From: Coraliomargarita sp. CAG:312
GTDB lineage: Bacteria > Verrucomicrobiota > Verrucomicrobiia > Opitutales > Intestinicryptomonadaceae
Direction: 5' to 3'
Assembly (NCBI GenBank): GCA_000438015.1
Contig: FR901611.1
Coordinates: 12,430 to 18,095 of the forward strand
DNA length: 5,666 nucleotides
Below, piece by piece: positions 1 through 5,666 of the stretch; the first letter of the stretch is position 1; each line of letters begins with the position of its first letter. The position numbers were made by a program, and so were the translations under genes. Below the pieces are notes generated by a model. That model searched no databases, was not told the DNA's origin, and was given only the letters and a program-made list of their open reading frames with translations.

Positions 1-1226
1 CAGCCATATTGCTGTCGGCAATACTTTCATATTTTATGGCTAGAAGAATCGGCATGCCTTTGAAATCATTATCCTTGGCAGCTTCTAAATTCGCAAAAGG
101 CGATTTTGAGGCGCGCGCGGAAAAATGCAATATTCCAGAGATAGCCGAAGTCGGGTCTGCAATGGCGTCCATGGCTGCGGATTTAAAGGCCCGCGAACAT
201 TCGCTTACGCGGCGCAACTGCGAACTCGACGAGATATTTTCGCATATGTCGGACGCTGTGTTCATATGCTCCAGCGAAGGCAGGATTCTAAGGATGAATT
301 CCGCATGCGCGCAGATATTTTCAATTTCAAAAGATCCTCCGCTTCAGACGGCGGAGGCGCTTAGAAATTCAAAGCTGCTTGCGTTGATAGAGAAGACATT
401 TGATTCTGGCTCGGAAACATCAGCGGAAATAGAGGTAGGGAGCCAGCCTCAAAAGACTTTTTCGGTTGTTGGAACTATGCTACCGTATGAAAGCCGCGTC
501 CCAAGGGCTATTTTCGTGATGCACGATATTTCCTATATAAGTTCAAACGAGTCTTTGCGCCGCGAATTTGTGGCCGGAGTTTCACACGAATTAAAAACTC
601 CCATAACAGCAATAGGAATTGCAGCCGAAACTTTGGAGGAAACCGAAAACCCGTCTGACAGGCGCCATTTTATTGAAGTTATCCAAAAGGAAGTTGAACG
701 CGTAAACATGCTTGTAGACGACATGCTTTTGTTGTCGAAATTGGATTTTGCGGCAAATATGACCGGTGATTTCGGGGAGTTAAACGTTCTGTCCGTAATT
801 GAGGAAGCTTGTATATCCCACCAAAACGCTGCGGAAAAAGCTGGAGACAAAATTTCCGTCGATTGCGACGACGGCATTTATGTAAAGGGCGATTTTACTC
901 TGCTTCAAATCGCCGTGAGCAACCTTATCGGCAACGCCATAAAATACGGAGGCAAAGGTTGCAATATACATATATCCGGTGTAAGAATCGGTGGCGACGT
1001 GGCTTTGACAGTCAGCGATACGGGCCCGGGAATTGCATCCGAACACTTGGGGAGGCTTTTTGAGCGCTTTTACCGCGTAGACAAGGGCCGTTCCCGCGCG
1101 TTGGGAGGGACAGGTTTGGGCCTTGCAATAGTTAAACATATTGCGATGCTGCACGGCGGAAATGTTTCTGTGAAAAGCGAGCTCGGCAAGGGGTCGAGTT
1201 TTACGATAACCCTAAAGTCTCTCTAA
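1..1226 (+). CDS. Sensor histidine kinase, PhoR-like (HAMP-PAS-HisKA-HATPase), 5' partial
   Basis: This is the sensor of a two-component system. It autophosphorylates on histidine and passes the phosphate to the regulator encoded 2 nt downstream. The frame is open to the left edge, so the true start and probably the first membrane helix and sensor domain lie outside; the TTG at 9 is not a credible start. Counting from that codon, residues 1-10 are the end of a hydrophobic membrane helix. Residues 11-65 look like a HAMP linker and about 73-175 a PAS domain. The H-box VSHELKTP follows, with phospho-acceptor His193. The ATPase domain has the N-box (Asn305, Asn309), G1 box DTGPG (337-341), F-box FERFY (351-355) and G2 box GGTGLGL (366-372). 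All catalytic motifs are intact, so the kinase should be active. The architecture matches PhoR-type kinases, but no phosphate-transport genes are visible here, so the signal is unknown. Confidence 0.95.
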   Translation, partial: AILLSAILSYFMARRIGMPLKSLSLAASKFAKGDFEARAEKCNIPEIAEVGSAMASMAADLKAREHSLTRRNCELDEIFSHMSDAVFICSSEGRILRMNSACAQIFSISKDPPLQTAEALRNSKLLALIEKTFDSGSETSAEIEVGSQPQKTFSVVGTMLPYESRVPRAIFVMHDISYISSNESLRREFVAGVSHELKTPITAIGIAAETLEETENPSDRRHFIEVIQKEVERVNMLVDDMLLLSKLDFAANMTGDFGELNVLSVIEEACISHQNAAEKAGDKISVDCDDGIYVKGDFTLLQIAVSNLIGNAIKYGGKGCNIHISGVRIGGDVALTVSDTGPGIASEHLGRLFERFYRVDKGRSRALGGTGLGLAIVKHIAMLHGGNVSVKSELGKGSSFTITLKSL

Positions 1227-1228
1227 TT

Positions 1229-1915
1229 ATGGAACCAAAGAAAATTCTTGTTATTGAAGACGAAAAAAATATCGGAGAACTAATCGAGTTCAACATCCGA
1301 AAGAACGGATTTCAGTCTTCGCGCGTAGATTCGGCAGAGTCTGCGCTCAAGCTTTTGGGCAGGGAGCATTTTGACTTAATCCTTTTGGATTTGATGCTTA
1401 CGGGAATGGACGGAATGGATTTTTGCAGAATATTCCGCGCCTCAAAAGAATTTAAGCAGATTCCTATAATTATGCTTACAGCAAGAAGCGAAGATGCTGA
1501 TATTGTAAGCGGCCTTGAATACGGCGCCAACGACTATATTACAAAACCGTTTAGCCCGCGCGTTCTAATCGCTAGAATAAAGGCCCGCTTGCGCGACACT
1601 GCCATTCAGGCTTCCGACGACTCTGTTGTGTCATATGCGGGAATCGTAATAAACAGCGAATTTCACGAGGCTACTTCCGACGGAAAGCCTCTTTCTCTTA
1701 CAGCCAACGAATTTATCTTGCTGCGCACATTTTTAAAAAATCCAGGAAAGGTTTTTTCGCGCGATGCCATAATAACATGCGTGCACGGCGAAGGGTATCC
1801 CGTCACCGACAGGGCCGTTGATGTTGCCGTTGTGGGGCTTAGAAAAAAATTGGGTAAAAAAGGCGCTCTAATTGAGACTGTAAGGGGCGTTGGCTACAAA
1901 TTTTCACGCTTATGA
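1229..1915 (+). CDS. Response regulator, OmpR/PhoB family (receiver + winged helix)
   Basis: This 228-residue DNA-binding regulator is the likely partner of the upstream kinase. The receiver domain (about 4-123) has the acidic pair Glu10/Asp11, phospho-acceptor Asp54 in LLLDLML, switch Thr84, and Lys106 in the KPF motif. The effector domain (about 133-228) is a PhoB/OmpR winged helix. It contains LTANEF (157-162), NPGKVFSR (171-178), a recognition helix around TDRAVDVAVVGLRKKLG (193-209) and the wing motif ETVRGVGYKF (216-225). Length is normal for the family. The ATG lies 2 nt after the kinase stop with no clear ribosome-binding site, which suggests translational coupling. The loop after Asp54 has Thr58 where many relatives have Pro, a minor variation. 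It resembles PhoB most, but target genes cannot be told from the sequence. Confidence 0.95.
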   Translation: MEPKKILVIEDEKNIGELIEFNIRKNGFQSSRVDSAESALKLLGREHFDLILLDLMLTGMDGMDFCRIFRASKEFKQIPIIMLTARSEDADIVSGLEYGANDYITKPFSPRVLIARIKARLRDTAIQASDDSVVSYAGIVINSEFHEATSDGKPLSLTANEFILLRTFLKNPGKVFSRDAIITCVHGEGYPVTDRAVDVAVVGLRKKLGKKGALIETVRGVGYKFSRL

Positions 1916-1936
1916 CGGGTGTGGATATTTGGAGAA

Positions 1937-1951
1937 TTTTGCAATGCAAAA
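1937..1951. repeat. Perfect AT-rich palindrome in convergent intergenic region
   Basis: TTTTGCA-A-TGCAAAA is a 7-bp perfect inverted repeat around one central base. It lies 21 nt past the regulator stop, between convergent transcription units. There is no GC-rich stem and no separate run of T on either strand, so it is not a typical intrinsic terminator. It could be a weak hairpin or a protein site. Confidence 0.4.
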
Positions 1952-1997
1952 AGAACGTGCTTGGAAATACCGGTATTATAAACTCTATGCCAATTAA
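1944..1997 (+). CDS. Possible 17-residue small ORF downstream of the response regulator
   Basis: A short ATG frame begins 28 nt after the regulator stop and ends in TAA. It is preceded by GGAGA (1931-1935) with an 8-nt spacer, a better Shine-Dalgarno match than most larger genes here have. The predicted peptide, MQKERAWKYRYYKLYAN, is strongly basic and aromatic, with no membrane segment. I recognise no family. Against it, the frame is very short, and two palindromes overlap it (one across the start codon, one across codons 8-12), so the bases may be conserved for other reasons. This is a speculative call. Confidence 0.15.
   Translation: MQKERAWKYRYYKLYAN
1966..1977. repeat. Perfect 12-bp palindrome AATACCGGTATT
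   Basis: This is a fully self-complementary 12-mer with no spacer, between the ends of the two convergent transcription units. Without a loop it is a poor RNA hairpin. It looks more like a symmetric protein-binding site, or it may be chance. No function can be assigned. Confidence 0.4.
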
Positions 1998-2045
1998 TTT
2001 GAACGGTTGTATATAAAATTTGCCTTATAGCAGCAAGCGCAATCT

Positions 2046-2801
2046 TTACAACTGGGTCTTTTTTATAAGTTCTTTAGTTTTTTCTATTTGTTGTGGAATA
2101 ATTTGCTGCAGGGGGGAATCCGGCTCTATATCAGGCAGAATTGATTCCAGCACTTTTAGGGCTTGCTTAAATTTCCCGTTTTTCAAAAGCAAAGAGGAGT
2201 AAATCCTTCTCACGTATATTTGCGGATCTGGCTGTGCCGCTACGGCAGCGTATGCTTTCTCTGCAATGTCGAAAAATCCAGCGCCGATAGCTATCTGTCC
2301 TTTTTGAATAAGAAGCTCCTGATTGGCTGGGAAAATTTTTAGGGCGCGGTCTATAAATTTTAATGCTATGCGCGTTTGCTTCTTTTTGACAATGTCCATT
2401 AGTTCCGCAGTGCGCTTGTCCTTGGGAAGTTTTGCGATAATCCAATGCGGGGTGTCGAAAGCTATTATGCTCGCGCCTTGGGTCCAAAAGGAAATCATGT
2501 AAGGGTCTATTTCAGTTGCCAGCTGTATTGATGCAATACATGCTGCCAGGTCTTTTTTTTCCCAGTCCAAATATCCTTTTATCCATACGAAGTCGGATAT
2601 GAGGGATCTATATCCGCCTAGGACCCCAAACAGCATGCCATTTCCCAATGCTGCTCTTATTGTGTCTGAATCGACATTCCTGGGAGAGGCTTTTGATGCT
2701 GCATTCTTGGCCGGAAGCGCGCACGCGCCTGCAATTGCAAGCGCCGCTATTGCAATTAGCGCTGGTTTTACATAGTTTTCAAATATAAAACGCATAGGCA
2801 T
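2046..2801 (-). CDS. Exported or membrane-anchored TPR-like protein, last gene of ABC operon
   Basis: I chose the ATG at 2801, giving 251 residues, because it shares one base with the permease stop (TAATG), a typical coupled start. An in-frame ATG at 2828 would add nine residues, and one at 2795 would remove two. The N-terminus has a basic start and a hydrophobic stretch (about residues 12-29). It ends in AGAC, which could be a weak lipobox, or the stretch may simply be an uncleaved anchor. The rest is helical and TPR-like. One repeat-like unit at about 72-100 ends in ATEIDP. Another lies near 144-160, around ALKFIDRALKIFPAN. Two more are at about 162-193 and 196-224, with the latter showing GKFKQALKVLESILP. 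No enzymatic motif is seen. Being coupled to an exporter, it may be a periplasmic scaffold or adaptor; this is inference. I do not recognise a named gene. Confidence 0.85.
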   Translation of the reverse strand: MPMRFIFENYVKPALIAIAALAIAGACALPAKNAASKASPRNVDSDTIRAALGNGMLFGVLGGYRSLISDFVWIKGYLDWEKKDLAACIASIQLATEIDPYMISFWTQGASIIAFDTPHWIIAKLPKDKRTAELMDIVKKKQTRIALKFIDRALKIFPANQELLIQKGQIAIGAGFFDIAEKAYAAVAAQPDPQIYVRRIYSSLLLKNGKFKQALKVLESILPDIEPDSPLQQIIPQQIEKTKELIKKTQL

Positions 2802-3595
2802 TAAAACTCGCGCTTTGAGAACGACCATATGGCCAACATGCAGAGAGCCGCAGCGTAAACGACTCCGTATCCTACCGCTCCGAAAAACGCCTCGGGAAGT
2901 ATTGGAGCGAATGCGAAAGCTTCAGCTGTGCTGAAAATTTGAAAGTCGGGAAATATTGTCGAAACAAATTTTGTGAAATCCGATTTGTCTCCACCCAACC
3001 CCAAAGTCACCGCTCCCATAAGTGATACAGCCAGGCACATGAAGGATACTACGACTGAAAATAGCAGCGATCTGGAAAACGAGCAAATGGCGGCGGCAAC
3101 TGATGCAATTGCGCATAGTTTTATCCACTGTACAAAACAACACGCCGCCACTCCGAAATAGTTTGTGGCAAGCCCCGCGGAGAGTCTTTGGGCGGATTCT
3201 CCAAAGCTTGCTTGGGTATAAAACAGCATAGCGCAAGTTGCCGCCGCTATAATTGCGCAAAATAACGCCAGCACGGCCGCCGCTCCCAACAGTTTGCCGC
3301 ATGTGAATCCTCCGATTCCAACGGGTTTGGAGAGCAGGGTGACAATCGTCTTATTGTCTATTTCAGAATGGAACAGCTGGCATGTGGAGACAACGGCTAT
3401 TATTGACCCGAAAAATCCGATCGCGCCTGAACCAAAATCAAAGACAAACCTCAGTTGTTCGTGCCCCAAGTCCAGGCGAAGAAAATATTTTGAAGATATT
3501 ACGAGCGCAAAGGCGATGAGCGCTATCAGCATTATAAGCTTTTGCCTTATAGCGTCGCGAAAAGTGTTGGCCGCTATTGTAAAAACAGATTTCAT
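2801..3595 (-). CDS. ABC-2 type transporter permease
   Basis: This is the membrane subunit of an ABC-2 exporter, 264 residues. The start is the ATG at 3595, which overlaps the ATPase stop by 4 nt (ATGA) and has a strong AGGAAGG site 10 nt upstream. The same frame stays open to 3850, but that extension lies wholly inside the ATPase gene and is rejected. Six hydrophobic segments are visible at about 20-38, 56-76, 102-125, 145-172, 178-200 and 236-257. Between helices 2 and 3 is the pattern EIDNKTIVTLLSKPVGIGGF, then CGKLLG. This resembles the conserved cytoplasmic segment of NosY-type ABC-2 permeases that contacts the ATPase. FPDFQIF near 215-221 also fits the family. The substrate is unknown. 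It should pair with the ATPase encoded just upstream. Confidence 0.9.
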   Translation of the reverse strand: MKSVFTIAANTFRDAIRQKLIMLIALIAFALVISSKYFLRLDLGHEQLRFVFDFGSGAIGFFGSIIAVVSTCQLFHSEIDNKTIVTLLSKPVGIGGFTCGKLLGAAAVLALFCAIIAAATCAMLFYTQASFGESAQRLSAGLATNYFGVAACCFVQWIKLCAIASVAAAICSFSRSLLFSVVVSFMCLAVSLMGAVTLGLGGDKSDFTKFVSTIFPDFQIFSTAEAFAFAPILPEAFFGAVGYGVVYAAALCMLAIWSFSKREF

Positions 3596-4428
3596 TTTAA
3601 AATAACCTTCCTGAAAAAGTCGTCTAGTGGGATTTTTGCGCATTCGGCTTTTGAAACTTCGACACCCAAAGATTCGGCGTAATTGCGAATGCTTTCCAGT
3701 TGGGAAGCTCCTGCATTTTTCAGCTCGATGCGCGAAGTTCCACTTATGGAGAGCATATCGTCTAGCTTTCCCATTGCGGCTATTTTCCCTTTTGAGAGTA
3801 TTGCAGCCCTTGAGCACAATTTTTCGACTTCGCTCATCATATGCGAACACAAAAGGACGGTTTTTCCCTCGGCTTTTAGCCGCAAAATTATGTCGGCCAT
3901 ATCTGAAGCGCCTATTGGGTCCAAGCCGGACGCCGGCTCGTCCAAAATCAGAAGTCTGGGATTATGCACGATTGCTTGGGCCAATCCCGCGCGTTGGACC
4001 ATTCCTTTTGAATAAAGAGCTATTTGCCGGTTTGCGGCGTCGTCCAAACCTACAAGGTTTAAAGCTTTCATAGCTGCGTTTTTTGCCGAGTTATTCGACA
4101 TTCCGCAAAGTTTAGCGTAGAAAACGACAAGCTCAAATCCCGTAAGAAACTTGTAGAAATACGGCGATTCTGGCAGATAGCCTATGTCCTTTCGGGTTTG
4201 GCGTGCCATTTCTTTGCCGAACAAAAGGCATTTGCCGCTATTTTGGCGGGTAAGCCCCAGGATTATTTTAATAGTTGTGCTTTTCCCTGCGCCGTTTGGC
4301 CCCAACAATCCGAATACTTCGCCTTCTTCTACTTCCAGAGAAATGCCGTCGACGGCTTGAATGCCTATGCCGCGGATTCCGTAGCGGAAGTATTTGCGCA
4401 AGTTTTCTATTTTTATTACGCTCTGCAT
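3592..4428 (-). CDS. ABC transporter ATP-binding protein, ABC-2 exporter type
   Basis: This is the 278-residue ATPase that powers the permease encoded next to it. Walker A is GPNGAGKST (43-51). The Q-loop region reads GYLPE, with Glu87 in place of the usual Gln, as is common in NosF/NatA-like ATPases. The signature is YSKGMVQR (139-146), the ABC-2 variant of LSGGQ. Walker B is LLILDEP (159-165), with Asp163 and catalytic Glu164. The D-loop SGLD (167-170) and H-loop His196 are present. The C-terminal 60-70 residues form a small extra domain typical of this subfamily. The ATG at 4428 lies 1 nt after the acylphosphatase stop and has no clear ribosome-binding site, so coupling is likely. The gene overlaps the permease by 4 nt. 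All catalytic residues are intact; the substrate cannot be predicted. Confidence 0.95.
   Translation of the reverse strand: MQSVIKIENLRKYFRYGIRGIGIQAVDGISLEVEEGEVFGLLGPNGAGKSTTIKIILGLTRQNSGKCLLFGKEMARQTRKDIGYLPESPYFYKFLTGFELVVFYAKLCGMSNNSAKNAAMKALNLVGLDDAANRQIALYSKGMVQRAGLAQAIVHNPRLLILDEPASGLDPIGASDMADIILRLKAEGKTVLLCSHMMSEVEKLCSRAAILSKGKIAAMGKLDDMLSISGTSRIELKNAGASQLESIRNYAESLGVEVSKAECAKIPLDDFFRKVILK
3606..3612 (-). promoter_or_regulatory. Ribosome-binding site for the ABC-2 permease
   Basis: Read on the minus strand this is AGGAAGG, 10 nt before the ATG at 3595 and inside the last codons of the ATPase gene. It decides the permease start against the longer open frame. It is the strongest Shine-Dalgarno match in the window. 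Confidence 0.7.
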
Positions 4429-4429
4429 A

Positions 4430-4711
4430 TTAAAGTTCTATGTTAAAGCCCGCGTATTTTGCGGATGTTTTATCTTCTTTTTCGTCAGCGGAACGTATGA
4501 AATCCGACATTACGCGCGATAGTTCCGATACAAATTCCCTAACTTCCTTGGGATCGCCTACCGCCGCCAGGTGGACTCTTCCGTCGTCGAGATTTCGCAC
4601 AAAGCCCGATACATCGTATCCTTTTGCTATTTGAGCCGCCTTGAATCTAAACCCGACTCCTTGCACGTGTCCGCCATACCATATTTGAAGCCTGTATCTG
4701 TCCGAATCCAT
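4430..4711 (-). CDS. acyP: Acylphosphatase
   Basis: This small cytoplasmic enzyme, 93 residues and near the usual length of about 90, hydrolyses the carboxyl-phosphate bond of acyl phosphates. The family fingerprint VQGVGFR (16-22) supplies the phosphate-binding loop and catalytic Arg22. GFVRNLDDGRV (36-46) supplies catalytic Asn40. The middle, AVGDPKEVREFV, also fits the family. The C-terminal part is charged (DEKEDK) and ends in a short strand, FNIEL. It is the first gene of the minus-strand operon, 1 nt before the ABC ATPase. The link to the exporter may be only positional, since acylphosphatases occur in many contexts. No strong ribosome-binding site precedes the ATG. Confidence 0.93.
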   Translation of the reverse strand: MDSDRYRLQIWYGGHVQGVGFRFKAAQIAKGYDVSGFVRNLDDGRVHLAAVGDPKEVREFVSELSRVMSDFIRSADEKEDKTSAKYAGFNIEL

Positions 4712-4772
4712 AGGCTAAAAAATCGCATACAAATTTATCAGACGCAACTTTTTTCTATTTCTATGGCGAATA

Positions 4773-4778
4773 TATAAT
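4773..4778 (+). promoter_or_regulatory. Perfect -10 hexamer TATAAT, possible upstream promoter
   Basis: This is an exact TATAAT on the plus strand in the divergent intergenic region. The bases 16-18 nt upstream are T-rich with only a poor -35 match. A start near 4785 would give the FKBP gene a leader of about 170 nt and would put the dyad at 4788-4807 right at the start of the transcript. It may be a chance hit in AT-rich DNA. Confidence 0.3.
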
Positions 4779-4787
4779 TTTGTCGGA

Positions 4788-4807
4788 TTAAACACAGCTT
4801 TGTTTAA
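4788..4807. promoter_or_regulatory. Perfect inverted repeat TTAAACA-N6-TGTTTAA, candidate operator
   Basis: Two perfect 7-bp arms (4788-4794 and 4801-4807) flank CAGCTT. The 20-bp span is one to two helical turns, as expected for a dimeric regulator. It sits just downstream of the TATAAT at 4773 and between divergent genes. Related half-sites are GGTTTAA at 4813-4819 and TGTTTAA at 4892-4898. The next stretch, TTTAAT-TTT-ATTAAA (4815-4829), is another small dyad. The binding protein is unknown, and part of this may simply reflect AT-rich DNA. Confidence 0.4.
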
Positions 4808-4870
4808 CAAATGGTTTAATTTTATTAAAGTGTAGGCGTGGAAAATCCGAATAATTTTGTACGATTACAT

Positions 4871-4899
4871 TTGAAATTTTGGAACTAACCGTGTTTAAA
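4871..4899 (+). promoter_or_regulatory. Predicted sigma-70-like promoter for the FKBP gene
   Basis: TTGAAA (4871-4876, five of six against TTGACA) and TTTAAA (4894-4899, four of six against TATAAT) are separated by exactly 17 nt. The start would fall near 4906, giving a leader of about 47 nt. This is the best spaced pair I found upstream of the FKBP gene, although TATAAT at 4773 has the better -10 box. Confidence 0.4.
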
Positions 4900-4916
4900 T
4901 TGGTCGTAAGGTTAGT
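4884..4916. repeat. Inverted repeat ACTAACC / GGTTAGT around the predicted -10 box
   Basis: The perfect 7-bp arms at 4884-4890 and 4910-4916 enclose 19 nt that contain the predicted -10 box at 4894-4899. The centres of the arms are 26 bp apart, so it could be an operator that blocks the promoter, or a weak hairpin if transcription starts upstream. Confidence 0.35.
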
Positions 4917-4941
4917 CTTTGAATTAATAAATTCACAAAAT

Positions 4942-4945
4942 AGGA
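4942..4945 (+). promoter_or_regulatory. Ribosome-binding site for the FKBP gene
   Basis: AGGA lies 7 nt before the ATG at 4953, a good spacing. It supports this start, which is also the one that gives a proper signal peptide. Confidence 0.6.
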
Positions 4946-4952
4946 TAAATAA

Positions 4953-5666
4953 ATGGATATAAAAAAAGCATTGATTGGCGCGGCGGCAAGCTGCGCGATG
5001 TTCTCGGCGGTTTCGTTTGCTCAAACAAATGAAGACTATATAAAAACCTTTGGAATGATTATGTTTGAACGCAACGGACTTTCCGAACTTAAACTCGACA
5101 AGGCCGAATTCGACGCGTTTGTCGCTGGAATGAAAGCGATAAACGACGGGGGAAAATTGCCCGAAAACATTCAGGAAATAGGCCCGAAAATGATGGAGTA
5201 TTTAAGGGCTAGGGCGGAAGCAAATGTTGCAAAGGAAGCAGAAAAGGCTGAGGCAGAAGCCGCTGAATACTGGAAGGAACTTGAAAAGAAAGAAAATATC
5301 ATAAAGACCCCGTCGGGATTGGCCTACGAAATAATAGAGAAGGGTTCTGGAGCAATGCCCGGAGAAAATTCGGAGGTCATAGTCAATTATGAGGGAAAAC
5401 TTATTAACGGCAATGTGTTTGACTCGTCTATTAAGCGCGGAGAGCCTGCACAGTTCAATCTCTCTAAAGTAATTCCAGGATTCCGCGAAGGATTGCAGAA
5501 AATTGCGAAGGGAGGCAAAGCGCGCCTCTACATACCTGCAAAGTTGGGCTACGGCAACCAGCCTGTCCCCGGCATACCGATAAATTCCACTCTAATATTT
5601 GAGGTGGAAATGATAGATGTAGATCCGCAAGCTGCGGCTCCTGCGCCTTCAGCGCCTGCTGCACCG
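4953..5666 (+). CDS. Secreted FKBP-type peptidyl-prolyl isomerase (Mip/FkpA-like), 3' partial
   Basis: This envelope folding helper catalyses cis-trans isomerisation of Xaa-Pro bonds. In all, 238 codons are visible and the frame is still open at the window end. Residues 1-23 form a signal peptide (MDIKK, a hydrophobic core, then a likely cut after SFA), so it acts in the periplasm or at the outer membrane. Residues 24-118 match the helical N-terminal FKBP domain used for dimerisation, with an Ala/Glu/Lys-rich helix at about 85-117. TPSGLAYEII (119-128) opens the FKBP domain. Active-site positions are present: Tyr146, Phe156-Asp157, Val173-Ile174, Tyr200 and Phe216. Phe177 takes the place of the Trp found in human FKBP12. 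After VEMIDV the chain turns into an Ala/Pro-rich tail (225-238) that runs off the edge. The gene is divergent from the acylphosphatase operon and has its own AGGA site. Confidence 0.94.
   Translation, partial: MDIKKALIGAAASCAMFSAVSFAQTNEDYIKTFGMIMFERNGLSELKLDKAEFDAFVAGMKAINDGGKLPENIQEIGPKMMEYLRARAEANVAKEAEKAEAEAAEYWKELEKKENIIKTPSGLAYEIIEKGSGAMPGENSEVIVNYEGKLINGNVFDSSIKRGEPAQFNLSKVIPGFREGLQKIAKGGKARLYIPAKLGYGNQPVPGIPINSTLIFEVEMIDVDPQAAAPAPSAPAAP

Noticed and set aside
533..1154. Overlapping frames of 114 and 124 codons opposite the kinase
   Set aside because: They are antisense to intact HisKA/HATPase motifs and have no recognisable domain of their own.
2019..3553. Repeated 13-mer TTTGCCTTATAGC at 2019-2031 and 3541-3553
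   Set aside because: One copy lies in the permease coding sequence and the other in an intergenic gap. A shared 13-mer in a window of this size is not surprising and no longer similarity surrounds it.
3596..3850. N-terminal extension of the permease frame to a start at 3850
   Set aside because: It lies wholly within the ATPase gene in another frame and its translation is basic and non-hydrophobic. The ATG at 3595 has an AGGAAGG site and the usual ATGA overlap.
4165..4171. Glu87 in the Q-loop and the YSKGM signature of the ABC ATPase, as possible defects
   Set aside because: Both are common variants in the NosF/NatA-type ABC-2 ATPases; Walker A, Walker B and the H-loop are intact.
4788..5024. 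Minus-strand 78-codon frame across the divergent promoter region
   Set aside because: It overlaps the start of the FKBP gene, shows no family motif, and its sequence is AT-driven. It is best explained as a chance frame in regulatory DNA.
5464..5664. Minus-strand 66-codon frame
   Set aside because: It is the antisense shadow of the FKBP domain, which has clear motifs on the plus strand.

Overview
The window reads as ordinary chromosomal DNA from a Gram-negative bacterium of moderate GC content. Every gene is a housekeeping or envelope type, and I see no phage, insertion sequence, CRISPR or RNA gene. The exported TPR protein, the ABC-2 exporter cassette, the Mip/FkpA-like periplasmic FKBP and the sparse Shine-Dalgarno sites would fit Verrucomicrobiota (Opitutae-like). 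That assignment is recalled from general family resemblance and is tentative.

Region 1 (1-1915, + strand) is a two-component system. A membrane histidine kinase (HAMP-PAS-HisKA-HATPase, 5' end outside the window) is followed 2 nt later by a PhoB/OmpR-type response regulator. Both keep all their catalytic residues. The kinase comes before the regulator.

Region 2 (1916-2045) lies between convergent genes. It holds two short perfect palindromes and one 17-codon reading frame with a Shine-Dalgarno-like GGAGA. No classic terminator is visible.

Region 3 (4711 down to 2046, - strand) is a compact four-gene operon: acylphosphatase, ABC-2 ATPase, six-helix ABC-2 permease, and an exported or anchored TPR-like protein. 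The genes are joined by a 1-nt gap, a 4-nt ATGA overlap and a 1-nt TAATG overlap, so translation is probably coupled. The last three probably form one envelope transport system of unknown substrate.

Region 4 (4712-4952) is a divergent AT-rich intergenic region. It holds candidate promoters for the rightward gene, a perfect TTAAACA-N6-TGTTTAA dyad, further TTTAA half-sites, and a second inverted repeat (ACTAACC/GGTTAGT) flanking a predicted -10 box.

Region 5 (4953-5666, + strand) is a secreted FKBP-type peptidyl-prolyl isomerase with an N-terminal helical domain and an Ala/Pro-rich tail cut by the window edge. I found no convincing new biological system. The intergenic operator-like repeats, the small frame and the coupled exporter/TPR cassette are the parts worth a second look.
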